From NCBI RefSeq assembly GCF_000715075.1, contig NC_134082.1, forward strand, positions 144,572,948-144,636,947: DNA of 64,000 nucleotides, read 5' to 3'. Each line of letters opens with the position of its first letter. Positions within the stretch are counted from its first letter, which is position 1. The notes below the pieces were generated by a model, which saw nothing but the letters and a program-made list of their open reading frames with translations, was not told where the DNA came from and did no database searches. Origin of the DNA: Nicotiana tabacum (lineage: Eukaryota > Streptophyta > Magnoliopsida > Solanales > Solanaceae). Shown here piece after piece: positions 34,191 through 45,766 of the stretch. The position numbers and the translations under genes are program-made.

Positions 34191-34754
34191 AACTCTACCT
34201 AGAAGACTGGAGATCCCAAGATCTAGGTTCAAGGAGATAAAAAAAAGTCATTAATGACGGTTCAACATTGTCAACTAAAATTTTGGTCCTTTCTCGTGAT
34301 GAGACAATGTTCAGTACCAAGGATAAAGCATTAAGGCATTTTAATGATTTCTAAATTTGATACGGGGTATATCAAATAGTGTATCTAAGGGATGACATGT
34401 TTAGGAATCACTTATGTAAGTGTGAAGTGTTAGCCGCTTCAAGGAGAATTTTGCAAGGTCAGTTCTCTATGCACTTATGAAACCAAGCGGTGTTAATTGC
34501 TAAAACGAACACAACAATGAGAACCAAAGACGGTTAAGGGTTGGTTGTGTGACTTATGGTTGTCTATGTATACACCAAAGTTCGACGGTTCACAAATATC
34601 AAATCTACCGATTGACCGAGTATATCCAACATAGTTCACTACGAAAAGTTCAAAGGGAAATTTACTTATCCAGATGCAATTAATCCTTGCTTGCGAATCA
34701 CACAGTTCTTCATGTATATTTTCGTGATATAGTCATTCCCCATTCATGTAGGGG
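34191..34754 (+). other. 3' untranslated region of copia C
   Basis: No open frame is convincing. It lies between the pol end and the purine-rich tract (GTAGGGGATTC) that precedes the LTR. Confidence 0.5.
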
Positions 34755-35689
34755 ATTCTTGGGTTTTTAAGTATATTAATGCTTAAAAGAGGGTGAATGG
34801 GAAATGGAGGGAAAATGAAATATTTGAGTTTTATTTGAGATTCCCTCCTTGATGAAGGGACATTGTCCCATATTGGAAGAAGAAGAGGAAGGGGAAGATG
34901 TTTTTAATGGGTATATAATAAATTGCTCTTCTTCTAGCTCTTAAAGAGTTGAGAAGAAGGCAAGCCTCGCATCGTCGTCGCCCGCTCGCTCCCTCGGCTT
35001 CGGCTTCGGCTTCGGATTTGGATTTGGATTTGGATTTGGTCAAATGATTGATTGATTAATTTTTTGGACCAAATTTGTTTGTTAATAGTAAATATTAACA
35101 GAAATATTATTAAATATGCGTTTTAATAACAAAATATTAATATTAAATCCAAGAATATTAATATTAAAATCTGACCGTTTCCAATTTTCTGTTTTCTGTT
35201 CTTGTAAAAGAAAATTAACTACCCTCTTCAGTTTTCCTTCTTTATTGTTGAGGAAATAACCATTTATGTTATGGTTTGCTATGGCCGTTTTGCATAAACA
35301 ATCATTCTGAAAAGTTGCACCTCTTCAGATTTCAGCCCAACATTGGCTATAAATACAAGTTCATTCTCTTAGAATTTCCATACGATTTTCTGAGTTTCTC
35401 CTCCTTCTTCTGCATTGTTTTAATTTCAAAGAAAGCAACAGTAAGTAAGTGTAATTTGCTACCGAACTTTGTGTTCGCTGAAACACTGGGGTTTGAAGTA
35501 CTACTACACCAGTGTGTAATTCGTTCTATCCTGGGAGGAAATAATCCATAACCTTGGGTATTAGGGGATTAAATTTCTTAAAAAAACATTGTAAATTCAG
35601 TGGGCTCAACTTCTGTTTCGTTTATATTTCTGTTTATGTTGTTTTACCTTTTCCAGAATTAGTTTACAAATACAGTTTACAAACACAAT
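34755..35689 (+). repeat. 3' LTR of copia C
   Basis: The start TCTTGGGTTTTTAAG looks like a mutated TGTTGGG. A TATA box (TATAAATA) is at 35348-35355. The end is placed at ACAAACACA near 35689. It cannot be checked against a second LTR, so both ends are approximate. A hexamer microsatellite lies inside (34995-35039). Confidence 0.5.
34995..35039. repeat. compound hexanucleotide repeat
   Basis: Several CGGCTT units pass directly into several GGATTT units, giving a GC-rich half and an AT-rich half of the same 6-base period. Confidence 0.85.
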
Positions 35690-36881
35690 CAAACAAAAAT
35701 ATGAATATCAACTTAGATATACTTTGGTTAAATCCACTGGAATTAAGAATCGATCCAAACAGATGAAAACCCCTAATTAAGTGGCTTTGGTCTCATATAT
35801 TTTGAAAGAATACTGAGGGAAAATGTTAGAAACAAGATAGAACCTAAAATTATCCTTTTGCGTGAAAATTTGTCCCAATTCGATAGGATTCGGATATTGG
35901 ATTACATAAAACGAAAGACAAACTTTTGCATTAGGATTTGCAAACTAAAAGGATTAAGAAATTAGCTGGATTAAGCAATAATTTAATCACCTTCAACGAG
36001 GATTCTCTTGGTAGAAAACATGGAGGAAACATCAAGGCAACAAGCCACTCGTGCACACCTAGCAATCATATTCGTTTCTATCTTCTAATTACCACCGTAT
36101 ATTTTTATTTTTTTTAGTGAAATGAAATCTCGAGATTCTTGATGTTATTAGATTTCGAATCCTTGACAGCTAGCTGCTTAGCCAAGAATCCATGAGAAAA
36201 TGGGATCTAAATGAAGTGTAAATTTGGAACTAAATCTTTTATTATAGTTCACAAAACTGCTCTAATATACCTTTAAACAATAGCTAGACCTAGTTAAAAA
36301 CAACATCTTACTGCCTTTAACTTGTTGATTTACCACGATGAGACAAAGTTCATAAAGACTAAAGAGGGTTCTATTCTCCAGATTAGATCCCTAAATTCTA
36401 TGGATTGATGAGGTAATTATCACAGTCACACAAATTAAATTAGCCCATCCATTCGTGCACTATTAAAAAATTAGCTTCATTATCATATGATTTATTATAT
36501 TATCGTATTGGTGCTGTCTCCTGATTCTGAGAAATTCTAGTCCTCTACTGCTAAGACAACCTTAGAAAACCGTATAATTGCAGACAAATATATTAGAAAA
36601 GGATATAAAGAAGGCACCTAATATAATGGAGGAAAGTGGTTGTATTGGCGCAATGCCCGGAAGGAGGAATCCTAGAATTTACCCGTGAATATGAAATAAT
36701 TTTTCGTCCATCATCAGCTGAGAGTTTAATTTATTTCTTAGAAAGACAATTTTTTTGAATGTAGTCACTTACCATTTAATGTCCAATATACAATTTGGAC
36801 CACATCTTTAATTTTTAGGTAAACCATCTCTTTCTTTGAATTTTCATAGTTCTGGACTTGATCATAGATCCAAGTGACACC
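35690..36881. other. DUF241 cluster flank, duplicated at 46070-46985
   Basis: No gene is seen. About 35830-36700 aligns with about 46070-46985 in the same orientation: shared GGTAGAAAACATGGAGGAAA, CCACTCGTGCACACCTA, ACCACGATGAGACAAAGT, GGTGCTGTCTCCT and AGAAAAGGATATAA blocks in order. The copy is diverged, so the duplication is old. It suggests that a DUF241 unit once began here and was later interrupted by copia B. Confidence 0.6.
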
Positions 36882-37226
36882 TGTTGCAGAAGCCAAATGT
36901 ATATAGTGTGAATAAGTCACAACTACTATACCAAAAATTATGACAGCCACCAAATAATAAATAAGACAATAAAACAACAATAAAGGGAACACTAGAATTT
37001 ACGAGGTTCGGCTAATTTTGCCTACTCCTCGGACACAACCAATATTTTATTTCACTCCAAAAATACAAGTGAAATAATACTAAAGAGAGAAGATACAAAT
37101 GCCTTAAACAGATGAGAAGGCAAATGAGAGGTGTTTCTAAATCCTAAACATTAAGCCTTCTTTTATAGGGAAAATTTCCCAACCAAATGGCTAACCCACC
37201 GATGTGGGACTTTGCCAAATTCAACA
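36882..37226 (-). repeat. 3' LTR of copia B
   Basis: 345 bp, TGTTGCAGAAGCC to AAATTCAACA on the plus strand. A purine tract (CCAAGGTGGAGATT on the minus strand, 37227-37240) lies just inside it. Confidence 0.92.
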
Positions 37227-37304
37227 AATCTCCACCTTGGCAAAATTTCACATCTTCAATCTTCTCTCAATAACAAATTTTGGTTGTGTCTTCATCTTCA
37301 ATCT

Positions 37305-38876
37305 TCAGTGTTCAACAATGTTGATCAAATCCAAACAATGTTGAAACTTGACCGCAGTCACCACTTTTGTCAGCATATCAGCAGGATTCTCTGTAGTATG
37401 AATTTTCTTCATTGTGACTCCACCTTCTTCTATGATTTCTCGTACAAAATGATACCGAATATCAATGTGCTTCGTCCTTGCATGATAAACTTGGCTCTTC
37501 GCTAATTGAATAGCACTTTGACTATCACAAAAAATTGTGATACCTTTTTGTTCAACACCAAGCTCCTTTAGCAATCCTTGAAGCTAAATTGCCTCCTTCA
37601 CAGCCTCTGTAATAGACATATACTCTGTCTCTGTTGTAGACAAAGCAACTGTTGATCGCAAAGTAGACTTCCAACTAACTGGTGCCTTTGCAAAAGTAAA
37701 CACATAACCAGTAGTTGATCTTCGTTTGTCCAGATCACCCGCAAAATCTGAGTCACAATATCCAATTACAGACTGATTATCTTCCTGCTCAAAAACTAAC
37801 CCGACATCTACAGTATTATGAATATACCGTAGAATCCACTTCACAGCTTGCCAATGCTCCTTTCCTGGATTATGCATATATCTGCTAATAACTCCAACAA
37901 CTTGTGAAATGTCAGGTCTCGTATAGACCATTGCATACATCAAGCTACTAACAACATTTGCGTATGGTACCTTTGACATATACTCTCGTTCAGCTTCATC
38001 CATTGGCGACATAATAGTACTTAGCTTAAAATGGGAAGCAAGTGGAGTACTAACTGGCTTAGTCTTGTCATCTATGCCAAAACATTGAAGTACTCTCTTC
38101 AAATATTCCTTTTGAGATAAACAGAGTTTCTTTGAATGTCTATCTCTAATTATCTCCATGCCAAGAATTTTCTTTGCCTCACCCAAATCCTTCATCTCGA
38201 ACTCCTTCTTCAGTTGAATCTTCAACTTATCAATTTCTTCCGAATTCTTGGAAGCTATCAACATATCATCACCATATAGGAGAAGATATACAAAGGAACC
38301 ATCTTTAAGCTTGTGCAAATACACACAATGATCGTATTTGCTTCTCTTGTACCCTTGCCGCAACATAAACTCGTCAAATCGCTTGTACCATTGTCTAGAA
38401 GATTGTTTCAATCCGTACAACGATTTTTCAAGTTTGCACATCATATTTTCTTTTCCAGCAACTTTGAATCCTTCTGGATGAGTCATGTAGATTTCCTCCT
38501 CCAAGTTTCCATGTAAAAACGCAATTTTTACATCCATCTGAACTAGTTCCAAATCCAATTATGCTACCAAAGCCAACATAATTCTAATGGAGGAATGTTT
38601 TACAACTGGGGAAAACACTTCATTGTAATCAATTCCCTCCTTTTGAGCATATCCTTTGGTCACCAATCTTGCTTTGTAGCGAACATCTAATTGGTTAGGA
38701 AATCCTTCTTTCTTTGCAAATACCCATTTGCACCCAATTGCTTTCTTTCCCTTCGGGAGATTGGCCAATCTCCATGTATGATTCTGATGAAGGGACTGTA
38801 TTTCATCATTCATGGCAATCCTCCACTTATCTTCTTCTGAACTTTGGACAGCGTCTTTATAAGTAGTAGGAACATC
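37305..38876 (-). pseudogene. copia B reverse transcriptase-RNase H
   Basis: RT begins near DDVPTTYKDAVQ and carries GCKWVFAKKEG, VQMDVKIAFLHGNLEEEIY and YGLKQSSRQWYKRFD. The catalytic motif reads YGDD (LLYGDDMLIA) instead of the usual copia YVDD. RNase H follows (GYCDSDFAGDLDKRRSTTGY, STTETEYMS, CDSQSAIQLAKS, HIDIRYHFVRE). Stops at 38556-38558 (TAA, probably from CAA) and about 37581 (TAG, probably from TGG) interrupt it. Otherwise the frame is kept to the stop at 37305. Confidence 0.9.
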
Positions 38877-40565
38877 ATCAGCTACAATTGAGGTTGCACA
38901 AGCAACCGTCTCTATGAGACGAACATGTTTCGTTATTGTTCTTTTTGGCCTGCTGGTTGCTATTGATTCAAGTTGTTGTTGAGGTTCCTGAGTTGGAATC
39001 TCCTCTACTGGCTCTCCTTCCAGAGGGTAATCTTCATTTGTTTCCTCCTCTGCTTCTTGTGTAGGAAAAATAATTTTTCCCTCAAACTCCACCTGCTTAG
39101 AAGCACCTTTATTTTGTTTGGTATCTTCTGTTACCTTATTTACCATAGCAGATTCATCAAAGGTAACATCCCTACTGAATATTAATTTCTTTGTCATATG
39201 ACACCATAAGCGATATCCTTTGACTCCAGAAGTAATTCCCATAAAAATAGCCTTCTTTGCCCTTGGATCCAATTTTGACTCTGTCACATGATAATATGCA
39301 GTTGAGCCAAACACGTGCAAATAGTCATAATCTACAGCAGGCTTTCCATACCATTTTTCAAATGGTGTCTTGCCATCAATAGCAGCAGATGGTAAGCGAT
39401 TGGTGAGGTGGCATGCATATGTAACTAGCTCAGTCCAAAATTCTTTGCCCAAGCCAGCATTGGACAACATACACCGTACCTTCTCTGGCAAGGTCCGGTT
39501 CATACGTTCTACCACTCCATTCTGTTATGGTGTATGTCTAACAGTGAAGTGTCGGATGATGCCATCATTTTCACAGACCTTATTGAAATGATCATTTTTG
39601 TATTCACCTCCATTGTCTGCGCGAATACACTTGATCCTCTTGTCTAATTGATTCTCCACCATCGTCTTCCATTTGAGAAAAATTCCCAACACTTCATCTT
39701 TGCTCTTCATTGTATACACCCATACTCTTCGGGAAAAATCATCAACAAAGGTTACAAAATAGTGCTTCCCACCCAATGAAGGTGTTTTGGAAGGACCCCA
39801 AACATCAGAGTGTACATAATCCAAAATGCCTTTAGTATTATGGATCGCTGTACCAAATTTAACCCTTGTCTGTTTCCCTTTGACACAATGCTCACAAAAC
39901 TCCAAGTTGCAAGCCTTTACTCCTTTTAACAATCCTTGATCTGATAGAGTTTTCAAGGATTTTCCTCCAGCATGTCCCAAGCGCATGTGTCATAGCTTGG
40001 TTGCTTCTGCCTCTTTGTCGTCACTGGATGTCACTGTCGCTGTCCCAATAACTGTACTGCCACGATAGCGGTACATATTATTATTCTTTCGATTAGCCTT
40101 CATTACCACTAGTGCACCGGAGCATACTCTCATCACTCCATTTTCTGCAATGATTTTGAACCCTTTTGATTCTAGGGCTCCTACAGAGATGAGATTCTTC
40201 TTCAAATCCGGTACAAATCGAACATCTATTAATGTTCTGATCATTCCATCATGGTTCCTTAATCGTATTGAACCAATGCCATATGAGGTAAGAGGGCTGT
40301 TATCCGCTGTATGAATGATTCCATATTCTCCTTTTTGAAAATCCACGAACCAGTCCCTGTTGGGACACATATGATAGCTACAAGCCGAGTCCATCAACCA
40401 TATGTCTAATGATGTTGATGACTCTGTTGTAACTAATAAGAAGTCTGAATCATCACAATCAGCTACATTTGAATCCATAATGGCCTTTCCATTGTTATGT
40501 TTGGCCTTATTCTTCAACTTCGGACAGTCTTTCTTCCAGTGCCCCTTTTCTCGACAAAGGCACAT
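38877..40565 (-). pseudogene. copia B protease and integrase
   Basis: Protease carries the active-site region WLMDSACSYHM. The integrase zinc head (HMRLGHAGGKSL, CEHCVKGKQ) and DDE core follow (HSDVWGP, RADNGGEY, VVERMNRT), with the C-terminal GKTPFEKWYGKPA block. Stops at about 39987 (TGA, probably from TGG) and 39522 (TAA, probably from CAA, between HTP and QNGVVERMN) break the frame. Flanking residues resume in frame each time. Confidence 0.88.
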
Positions 40566-41323
40566 TCATCTTTGCTGGGTTTAGATCTTGACTTGGATCT
40601 TCCCTTCTTTGTCCTCGTTTGATTTTGAGGACGACCCCTCACAAATAGTGTTTCTCCTTCTCCGCCTTTCTGTTTTTCTCGTTTTCTTTGTTCATAGCTG
40701 TACAAAGCCGAACAAACTTCTCTAAGAGAAACTTCGTCATTTCCATGGAGTAGAGTAGTTTCAAGGTGCTTGTACTCATCAGGAAATGACGCCAACAACA
40801 TCAAGGCCAAGTCACCATCATCATAAGTTGTATCTATATTTTGCAAATCTGTGACCAACTTATTGAAACTGGTGATATGTTCATTCATCGTGGTACCAGG
40901 AACATAGGTGAAGTGAAACAGTCTCTTCTTCATGTACAATTTATTTTGACTGTTTTTCTTCAAAAATTTATCCTCCAGTGCTTTCCATAATTTACTTGCA
41001 GAAGTTTCCTTTGTGTATGGATATTTCTGCTCTCTAGAAAGGTAGGATCGAATGGTACTGCAAGCAACACGGTTGATAATTCTCCAATCTTCTTCTCCAA
41101 TAACATCTGGTTTCTTTTCTTCAATGGCCAGATCTAGCCCTTGTTGAAAAAGGACATCTAGAACCTTATCTTGCCACATTCCAAAATGTCCGGACCCGTC
41201 AAATATTTCTACCGCAAATTTCGCATTTGACACAATTCTTGTCATAAGCGAAGATGCCAATGATGACGTATTGTTGACACTTGATATAGATTCTTCTTGT
41301 TTATTGTCTCCCATCTTTGACAC
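40514..41323 (-). pseudogene. copia B gag, frameshifted at the zinc knuckle
   Basis: Gag-like protein (UBN2/copia type) starting at ATG 41323, with FDGSGHFGMWQDKVLDVL, ALEDKFLKKNS, RLFHFTYVPGTTMNEHI and LLASFPDEYKHLETTLL. Just after KDECAF the frame changes: the CCHC knuckle (CAFCREKGHWKKDC) is complete only if one T is restored near 40560. Gag in this frame ends at 40514 with unrelated residues, and the pol frame begins at 40565 in the knuckle. Confidence 0.9.
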
Positions 41324-41365
41324 AAATATTATTTAATAGCTGACGACACAAATCAAGATTATTTC

Positions 41366-41521
41366 CTTTCTGATGTAGAAGATCAGACTAAGCTGCAACC
41401 ACAGAGCATACTCAGACAGAACCTTGACTCAGTTACCAAGATAAATCTTTTCTGATGTGGAAGATCAGACTATGCTGCAACCACAGAGCATACTTAGACA
41501 GTACCTTGGCTCTGATACCAA
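41366..41521 (-). repeat. duplicated leader with second, decayed primer binding site in copia B
   Basis: Two copies of about 75 bp lie side by side (41366-41442 and 41448-41521), sharing GATCAGACTA, GCTGCAACCACAGAGCATAC and the end ACCTTG..CT..G..ACCAA. The right copy ends in the real primer site. The left copy ends in a degenerate version of it. Confidence 0.8.
41504..41520 (-). other. primer binding site of copia B
   Basis: Minus-strand TGGTATCAGAGCCAAGG, 2 bases inside the 5' LTR, is the standard complement of the initiator tRNA-Met 3' end. Confidence 0.9.
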
Positions 41522-41522
41522 T

Positions 41523-41867
41523 TGTTGCGGAAGCCAAATGTATATAGTGTGAATAAGTCACAACTACTATACCAAAAATTATGACAGCCACAAAATAATA
41601 AATAAGACAATAAAGCAACAATAAAGGGAACACCAGAATTTACGAGGTTCGGCTAATTTTGCCTACTCCTCGGACACAACCAATATTTTATTTTACTCCA
41701 AAAATACAAGTGAAATAATACTAAAGAGAGAAGATACAAATGCCTTAAATAGATGAGAAGGCAAATGAGAGGTGTTTCTAAATCCTAAACATTAAGCCTT
41801 CTTTTATAGGGAAAATTTCCCAACCAAATGGCTAACCCACCGATGTGGGACTTTGCCAAATTCAACA
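41523..41867 (-). repeat. 5' LTR of copia B
   Basis: 345 bp, partner of 36882-37226. A TATA box (TATAAAA, minus strand, about 41802-41808) lies inside. Confidence 0.92.
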
Positions 41868-43053
41868 GTGTGTGTATTTCATTCTCCCAAAGAAGAGTGA
41901 GAAGCAAGAAAAAAATGATTTTCAGATTAATTTTTATTCCTTTTTACCATTTTTTCTTACTTTTTTTTTCCTTTTCCTTTTCCTTTTACTTTTTTTTCGT
42001 TTTTTCTCTAATTCCGGCAGATATTCATTCACCGACGACTTTATCTAACCGTTTTTCTTCCATTTTTTATTTTCACACACAAATTAAACTCTCAAAAAGT
42101 TCTATTCATAAGCAAAGCAAAATATACTCAGATTTGGGGGGAAAAATTCATCATCAAAAAACCTTCCCACGCCGGAAAAAAATGATGTATTTAAATTTTA
42201 ACTGGAAAAAGTTTTCTTAGTTTATATTCATTTTTATTTCTTTTTCTCTTCCTCCCACCCATAAATTACACTTTCAAGATTTTTTTTTATATATAAAACA
42301 AAACACACTTAGATCGAGATAAAAATCTATCGCCGGAAAAAATGGTGTTTGTGAAATTTCGACGACCACCATTTTGTACCATCGGTGACCAAAACAAAAA
42401 GAAAGACAATGAAATAACCAAAAAAATGAGAATAATAAGAAATAAGAAAAAAGATAAGAAAAAGAAGAAATAATAAAAAAAGTACTAAAAATACATGTGG
42501 GGCAATTGAAATGAATAAATAATGCTATGGGTAAATCAAAAAAAATAAATTATTTTTCTTTAGATACGCGGATGTAACAACTAAAAAAAGTTATTTTTAA
42601 AATACTTGACAGTTAAAATAGACAAGGGGAGTATTAGTAAGATGCAAATAAACAAACCAGGGATACCTTTTCGGAAAAAGCCAACCGATCGAAAAGTAAT
42701 TAAAATATTGGACTTTTATAGTCCTTTTAATTCTTTGAATCTCAATGAGTTTATTTTATTTCTTAAAAGTTTATTGGATTGACCATCTTATCATTGATTC
42801 CGATTCCCCCCCCCCCCCCTCAAATTTGAAATAACGAGGAAGGAAATGCATGACAGTCATATTTTAACGAAGATGATATTTATATCATGACAGTTGTAAT
42901 TTTCAATTGAAATGGATTAGAATCCATTTAGCACTTCCTAATTTCCAGCACAAGTTTCGATTTTGATATTATTTCTTCTTTTAAAAAAAAAATATATGCC
43001 TAATCAAATACTACTGCATAAATGAAACAACGCGTTTAAGTTTTATGTACTAA

Positions 43054-43401
43054 GGGGTCTCTGGTATGGTGTACAAGGGTAGTACCGAATAAGGTGTATT
43101 CGTAATATTGAGATTAGTTATACTAAAATTATTTTTTATTTATTGTATGATTTGGTGTATTAAAAATAATATGTATTGTATAGCGATATATACATGCTTA
43201 TCTATGCATTAAAAATTATGATATTACTAATTCCATGATTTGTAATGTATTAATTATACATAAATAATACCAATAGGTGAATAACTAATACATGTATTAA
43301 TTATATATAGGGTGAAAAATATTACCACACTAGAGATTAATAATACCAAGCTAATACTACATTATATTATTTTCTGCTAATACATCCTACCAAAGGACCT
43401 C
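43054..43401. mobile_element. Tourist-like MITE
   Basis: Ends GGGGTCTCTGGTATGGTGTA and, inverted, GAGGTCCTTTGGTAGGATGTA form imperfect TIRs. Flanks TAA and TAG fit a 3-bp target duplication with one change. It is about 350 bp, AT-rich and has no coding. Confidence 0.55.
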
Positions 43402-43767
43402 TAGCTAATAGTATAATATAACAAGAGGCTACACAATCAAATCATTTAAAGATAATAAACTAAATGATAATTAACCTGTAAAATTAATTTTTATAACTTA
43501 AATCTTTAAAATTAATGTAAGAGAGGAAGATAGCCAACAAGTCCTACGTGTACAAATTTAAATATCACCTTGCCTCAGTTGCACTCGTGTTTATCTTTCC
43601 GTTCAATTTATGAATTTCTTTTTGAAAAAGAGGTATCAAAATCTCCACTGAAAGATCTCATCTCAATTTAATAATGGCGCTTTGCTGTAACAATTGACAA
43701 ACTATGGCTCCCCAACCAACACAATAGTAACAAGCCACGTATTTGCTGAGACATCTTTCATCACTTA

Positions 43768-44140
43768 GGGGTCCGTTGGTCGGGTGTATACGAATAATGT
43801 GGAAAAATGTGTATTAGTAATGCATGTATTAGTAATATAAGCATTAATTATGTAAATATTATTTTTTATCTATTGTTTGGTGTGGTGTATTAAAATTATA
43901 ATGCATTGCATAATTATAAAAAAAATTAATTGCTTACACAAATGTCTTCCATATTCTCTAGCTTTAAGGGAATTTAAGGACAATTTTATCTTTAACTATG
44001 TTAATGCATGCATTAAAGTCTTGGTATTACTAATGCCATAGTTTTTTATACATTACTTATGCATAAGATAATGCCAAGTATGATATATAACTAATACTTA
44101 ATTATACACAAATTAAAAAAAGATACCAAATAAGATATTA
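43768..44140. mobile_element. second, more decayed Tourist-like MITE
   Basis: The left end GGGGTCCGTTGGTCGGGTGTAT follows TTA and resembles the MITE at 43054, with similar AT-rich interior (TATTAGTAATGCATG). The right end is degenerate (ATACCAAATAAGA), so its limit is approximate. Confidence 0.4.
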
Positions 44141-44314
44141 ATAATGCATTGAACTAAAACATTAAAAAATCAATAATATTGATTGAAGTTTTGTTTCTTG
44201 AAGCTCAACAATCTCACCGAACTCTTAGGAAATGCCCACTCTCTCGTCACATGGCAATCTCAACGCTATCTTAGCATATTTTTCTGCATCTTGTCGCTTT
44301 CTGTAGAATTTTGG

Positions 44315-44322
44315 TATAAATA
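44315..44322 (+). promoter_or_regulatory. TATA box of the DUF241 gene at 44403
   Basis: TATAAATA, about 80 bp before the ATG, the spacing expected for a short 5' leader. Confidence 0.6.
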
Positions 44323-44402
44323 AGATGCGTTTTGAAGCTTTTTGATCATCCCAAACTTCGAATATATACCCAGTAAAAGGAAAAAAAAAACAGAGGGAAA
44401 AA

Positions 44403-45248
44403 ATGGCAAGTTATTCTGCAAATAACAGATCCATCAGTTTGCCAAGCAGATCACATCCAGCAACTGAGAAAATTGAAGAGGAGTTCAGCAAGTTCAAGAC
44501 TTGGGAAAATTCAGCCTCACCAACTGCAGAAGCTGTTTACAATGGTTTACTTAGTTTGGGAGAGGTGCATAGGTACATGAGTGATCTTCTCAACTTGCCC
44601 CTGACTCTTCAAGCCCTTTCCAAATGCCAAGATAAAAAATGGGTCGACGAAATCTTGGATAAATTTATGAGATTTCTTGATATATGTGAGACAACAAGGG
44701 AGCTGGTGTTACAGTTTAAAGAAAATGTCAAGGATATTCAGTCCTTACTGAGAAGGAGAAAGGGAGATTTGAGCATCACCAACTACACTTCGTTTAGAAA
44801 GAAGATGAAGAAAGACGCCAAAAACTTAGTTACAATTTTAAAGAAAATGGATCATGAGGAGGTGGTTGCTGTAATGGAAGCTGATCAACTTGTCTCAGCT
44901 GTTATAAGAGTGCTAAGAGAAGTTAGTACAATGGGAATTTCAGTATTCCAAATGGTGTTGGTTTTCTTGTCAGCTCCAGTTTCTAAGCCAATAAGCAAAT
45001 GGTCATTGGTTTCAAGATTGGTGAACAAGGGAGATCAAGACAATGTAAATGAGATAGAAAGTGCTGATGTTGCATTAAACAGCGTTTTCAAAAATGGTAC
45101 TAATGAAGCGGAGAAGATACAGTTTGTGCAGAGCAAATTGGAAAATCTGGAAGCTCATTTTGAATGCATTGAGGATGGCATGGACAACATCTTTAGGTGC
45201 TTGATCAGATCAAGGAGCACACTCCTGAATGTTGTCTCTTGCCAATGA
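44403..45248 (+). CDS. intact DUF241 (PF03087) family protein, 281 aa
   Basis: Single-exon gene whose function is not established in the family. ATG at 44403 follows a TATA box and an A-rich leader. The protein opens with the family signature RSISLPSRSHPATEKIEEEF, then helical segments GEVHRYMSDLLNLPLTLQAL and FMRFLDICETTRELV, an Arg/Lys-rich turn (SLLRRRKGDL), a KKMKKDAKNL helix, a hydrophobic stretch (STMGISVFQMVLVFLSAPV), KWSLVSRLVNKG, and a C-terminal helix ending FRCLIRSRSTLLNVVSC. No signal peptide is evident; the hydrophobic stretch might associate with membrane. Length is normal for the family. It has a longer acidic linker (about residues 215-240) than its paralogue at 49971. No frame damage is seen, so I take it to be functional. 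Confidence 0.9.
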   Translation: MASYSANNRSISLPSRSHPATEKIEEEFSKFKTWENSASPTAEAVYNGLLSLGEVHRYMSDLLNLPLTLQALSKCQDKKWVDEILDKFMRFLDICETTRELVLQFKENVKDIQSLLRRRKGDLSITNYTSFRKKMKKDAKNLVTILKKMDHEEVVAVMEADQLVSAVIRVLREVSTMGISVFQMVLVFLSAPVSKPISKWSLVSRLVNKGDQDNVNEIESADVALNSVFKNGTNEAEKIQFVQSKLENLEAHFECIEDGMDNIFRCLIRSRSTLLNVVSCQ

Positions 45249-45766
45249 GTATATATTGTCTTGTATTATTGCATAAGCATCCGAATATTGTAGGATATGC
45301 TTATGAAATCCAGTAAAGGAACAATTTTTGTAATTACACATATACAGAAATTTATAGATACCTATACTCACAAACTCTGCCTCTCTTTCGCTCGTCTATC
45401 TTTCTAATTTCAATCAAACACGAGATAAACATATAATTGATGGTCAGAGCCACTGTAATATGTATGGTGCTTTTTGTAAAATAAGGAAAAGTTGGACATC
45501 TTGTGTAAGTCCATTTCAACAATATAATTGATGGTCAATGCCGCAGAAAGCGTTTACAGAATATACCAAGTAACATTAAGCTGTCATTAGTATTATAGAA
45601 AGGAAAATCAACAACTTAAAGGCCACTCATTTTTCTTTGAGATAGTTACTTACCTAATTTACACATCATGACCATTGTCCATTGGTAGAAGTGAATGGCG
45701 CTAAGAGTAGCTTTATTCTCATAAATAAATATTGAAAAAATATTAAGGAGAAATGATAAAAGAATA
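45249..45766. other. 3' flank of the DUF241 gene
   Basis: AT-rich, with no gene seen. ATAATTGATGGTCA recurs about 100 bp apart (about 45434 and 45523). Confidence 0.5.

Larger units (their letters stand above)
36882..41867 (-). mobile_element. complete Ty1/copia retrotransposon (copia B), 5.0 kb
   Basis: Two 345-bp LTRs bound gag, protease, integrase, RT and RNase H in copia order on the minus strand. The LTRs differ at about 6 positions by eye (98%), so insertion is fairly recent. The primer site matches initiator tRNA-Met. Flanking 5-mers do not match (ACACC left, GTGTG right), so the target duplication is missing or altered. The pol frame has four stops and gag one frameshift. Confidence 0.92.
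41868..44402. other. AT-rich spacer and promoter region upstream of the first intact DUF241 gene
   Basis: No gene is seen. It holds a T/C-rich low-complexity tract (about 41930-42010), a run of 14 C (42806-42819) and two Tourist-like MITEs (43054-43401 and 43768-44140). Confidence 0.6.

Noticed and set aside
34831..35043. Minus-strand frame starting with repeated KS and EA dipeptides
   Set aside because: It is the translation of the compound hexamer microsatellite.
36765..36992. Minus-strand frame at the left LTR end of copia B, similar to one at 41433-41633
   Set aside because: The similarity comes from the shared LTR sequence; it is not a gene.
41828..42220. 130-aa plus-strand frame rich in Phe
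   Set aside because: It translates a T/C-rich low-complexity tract.
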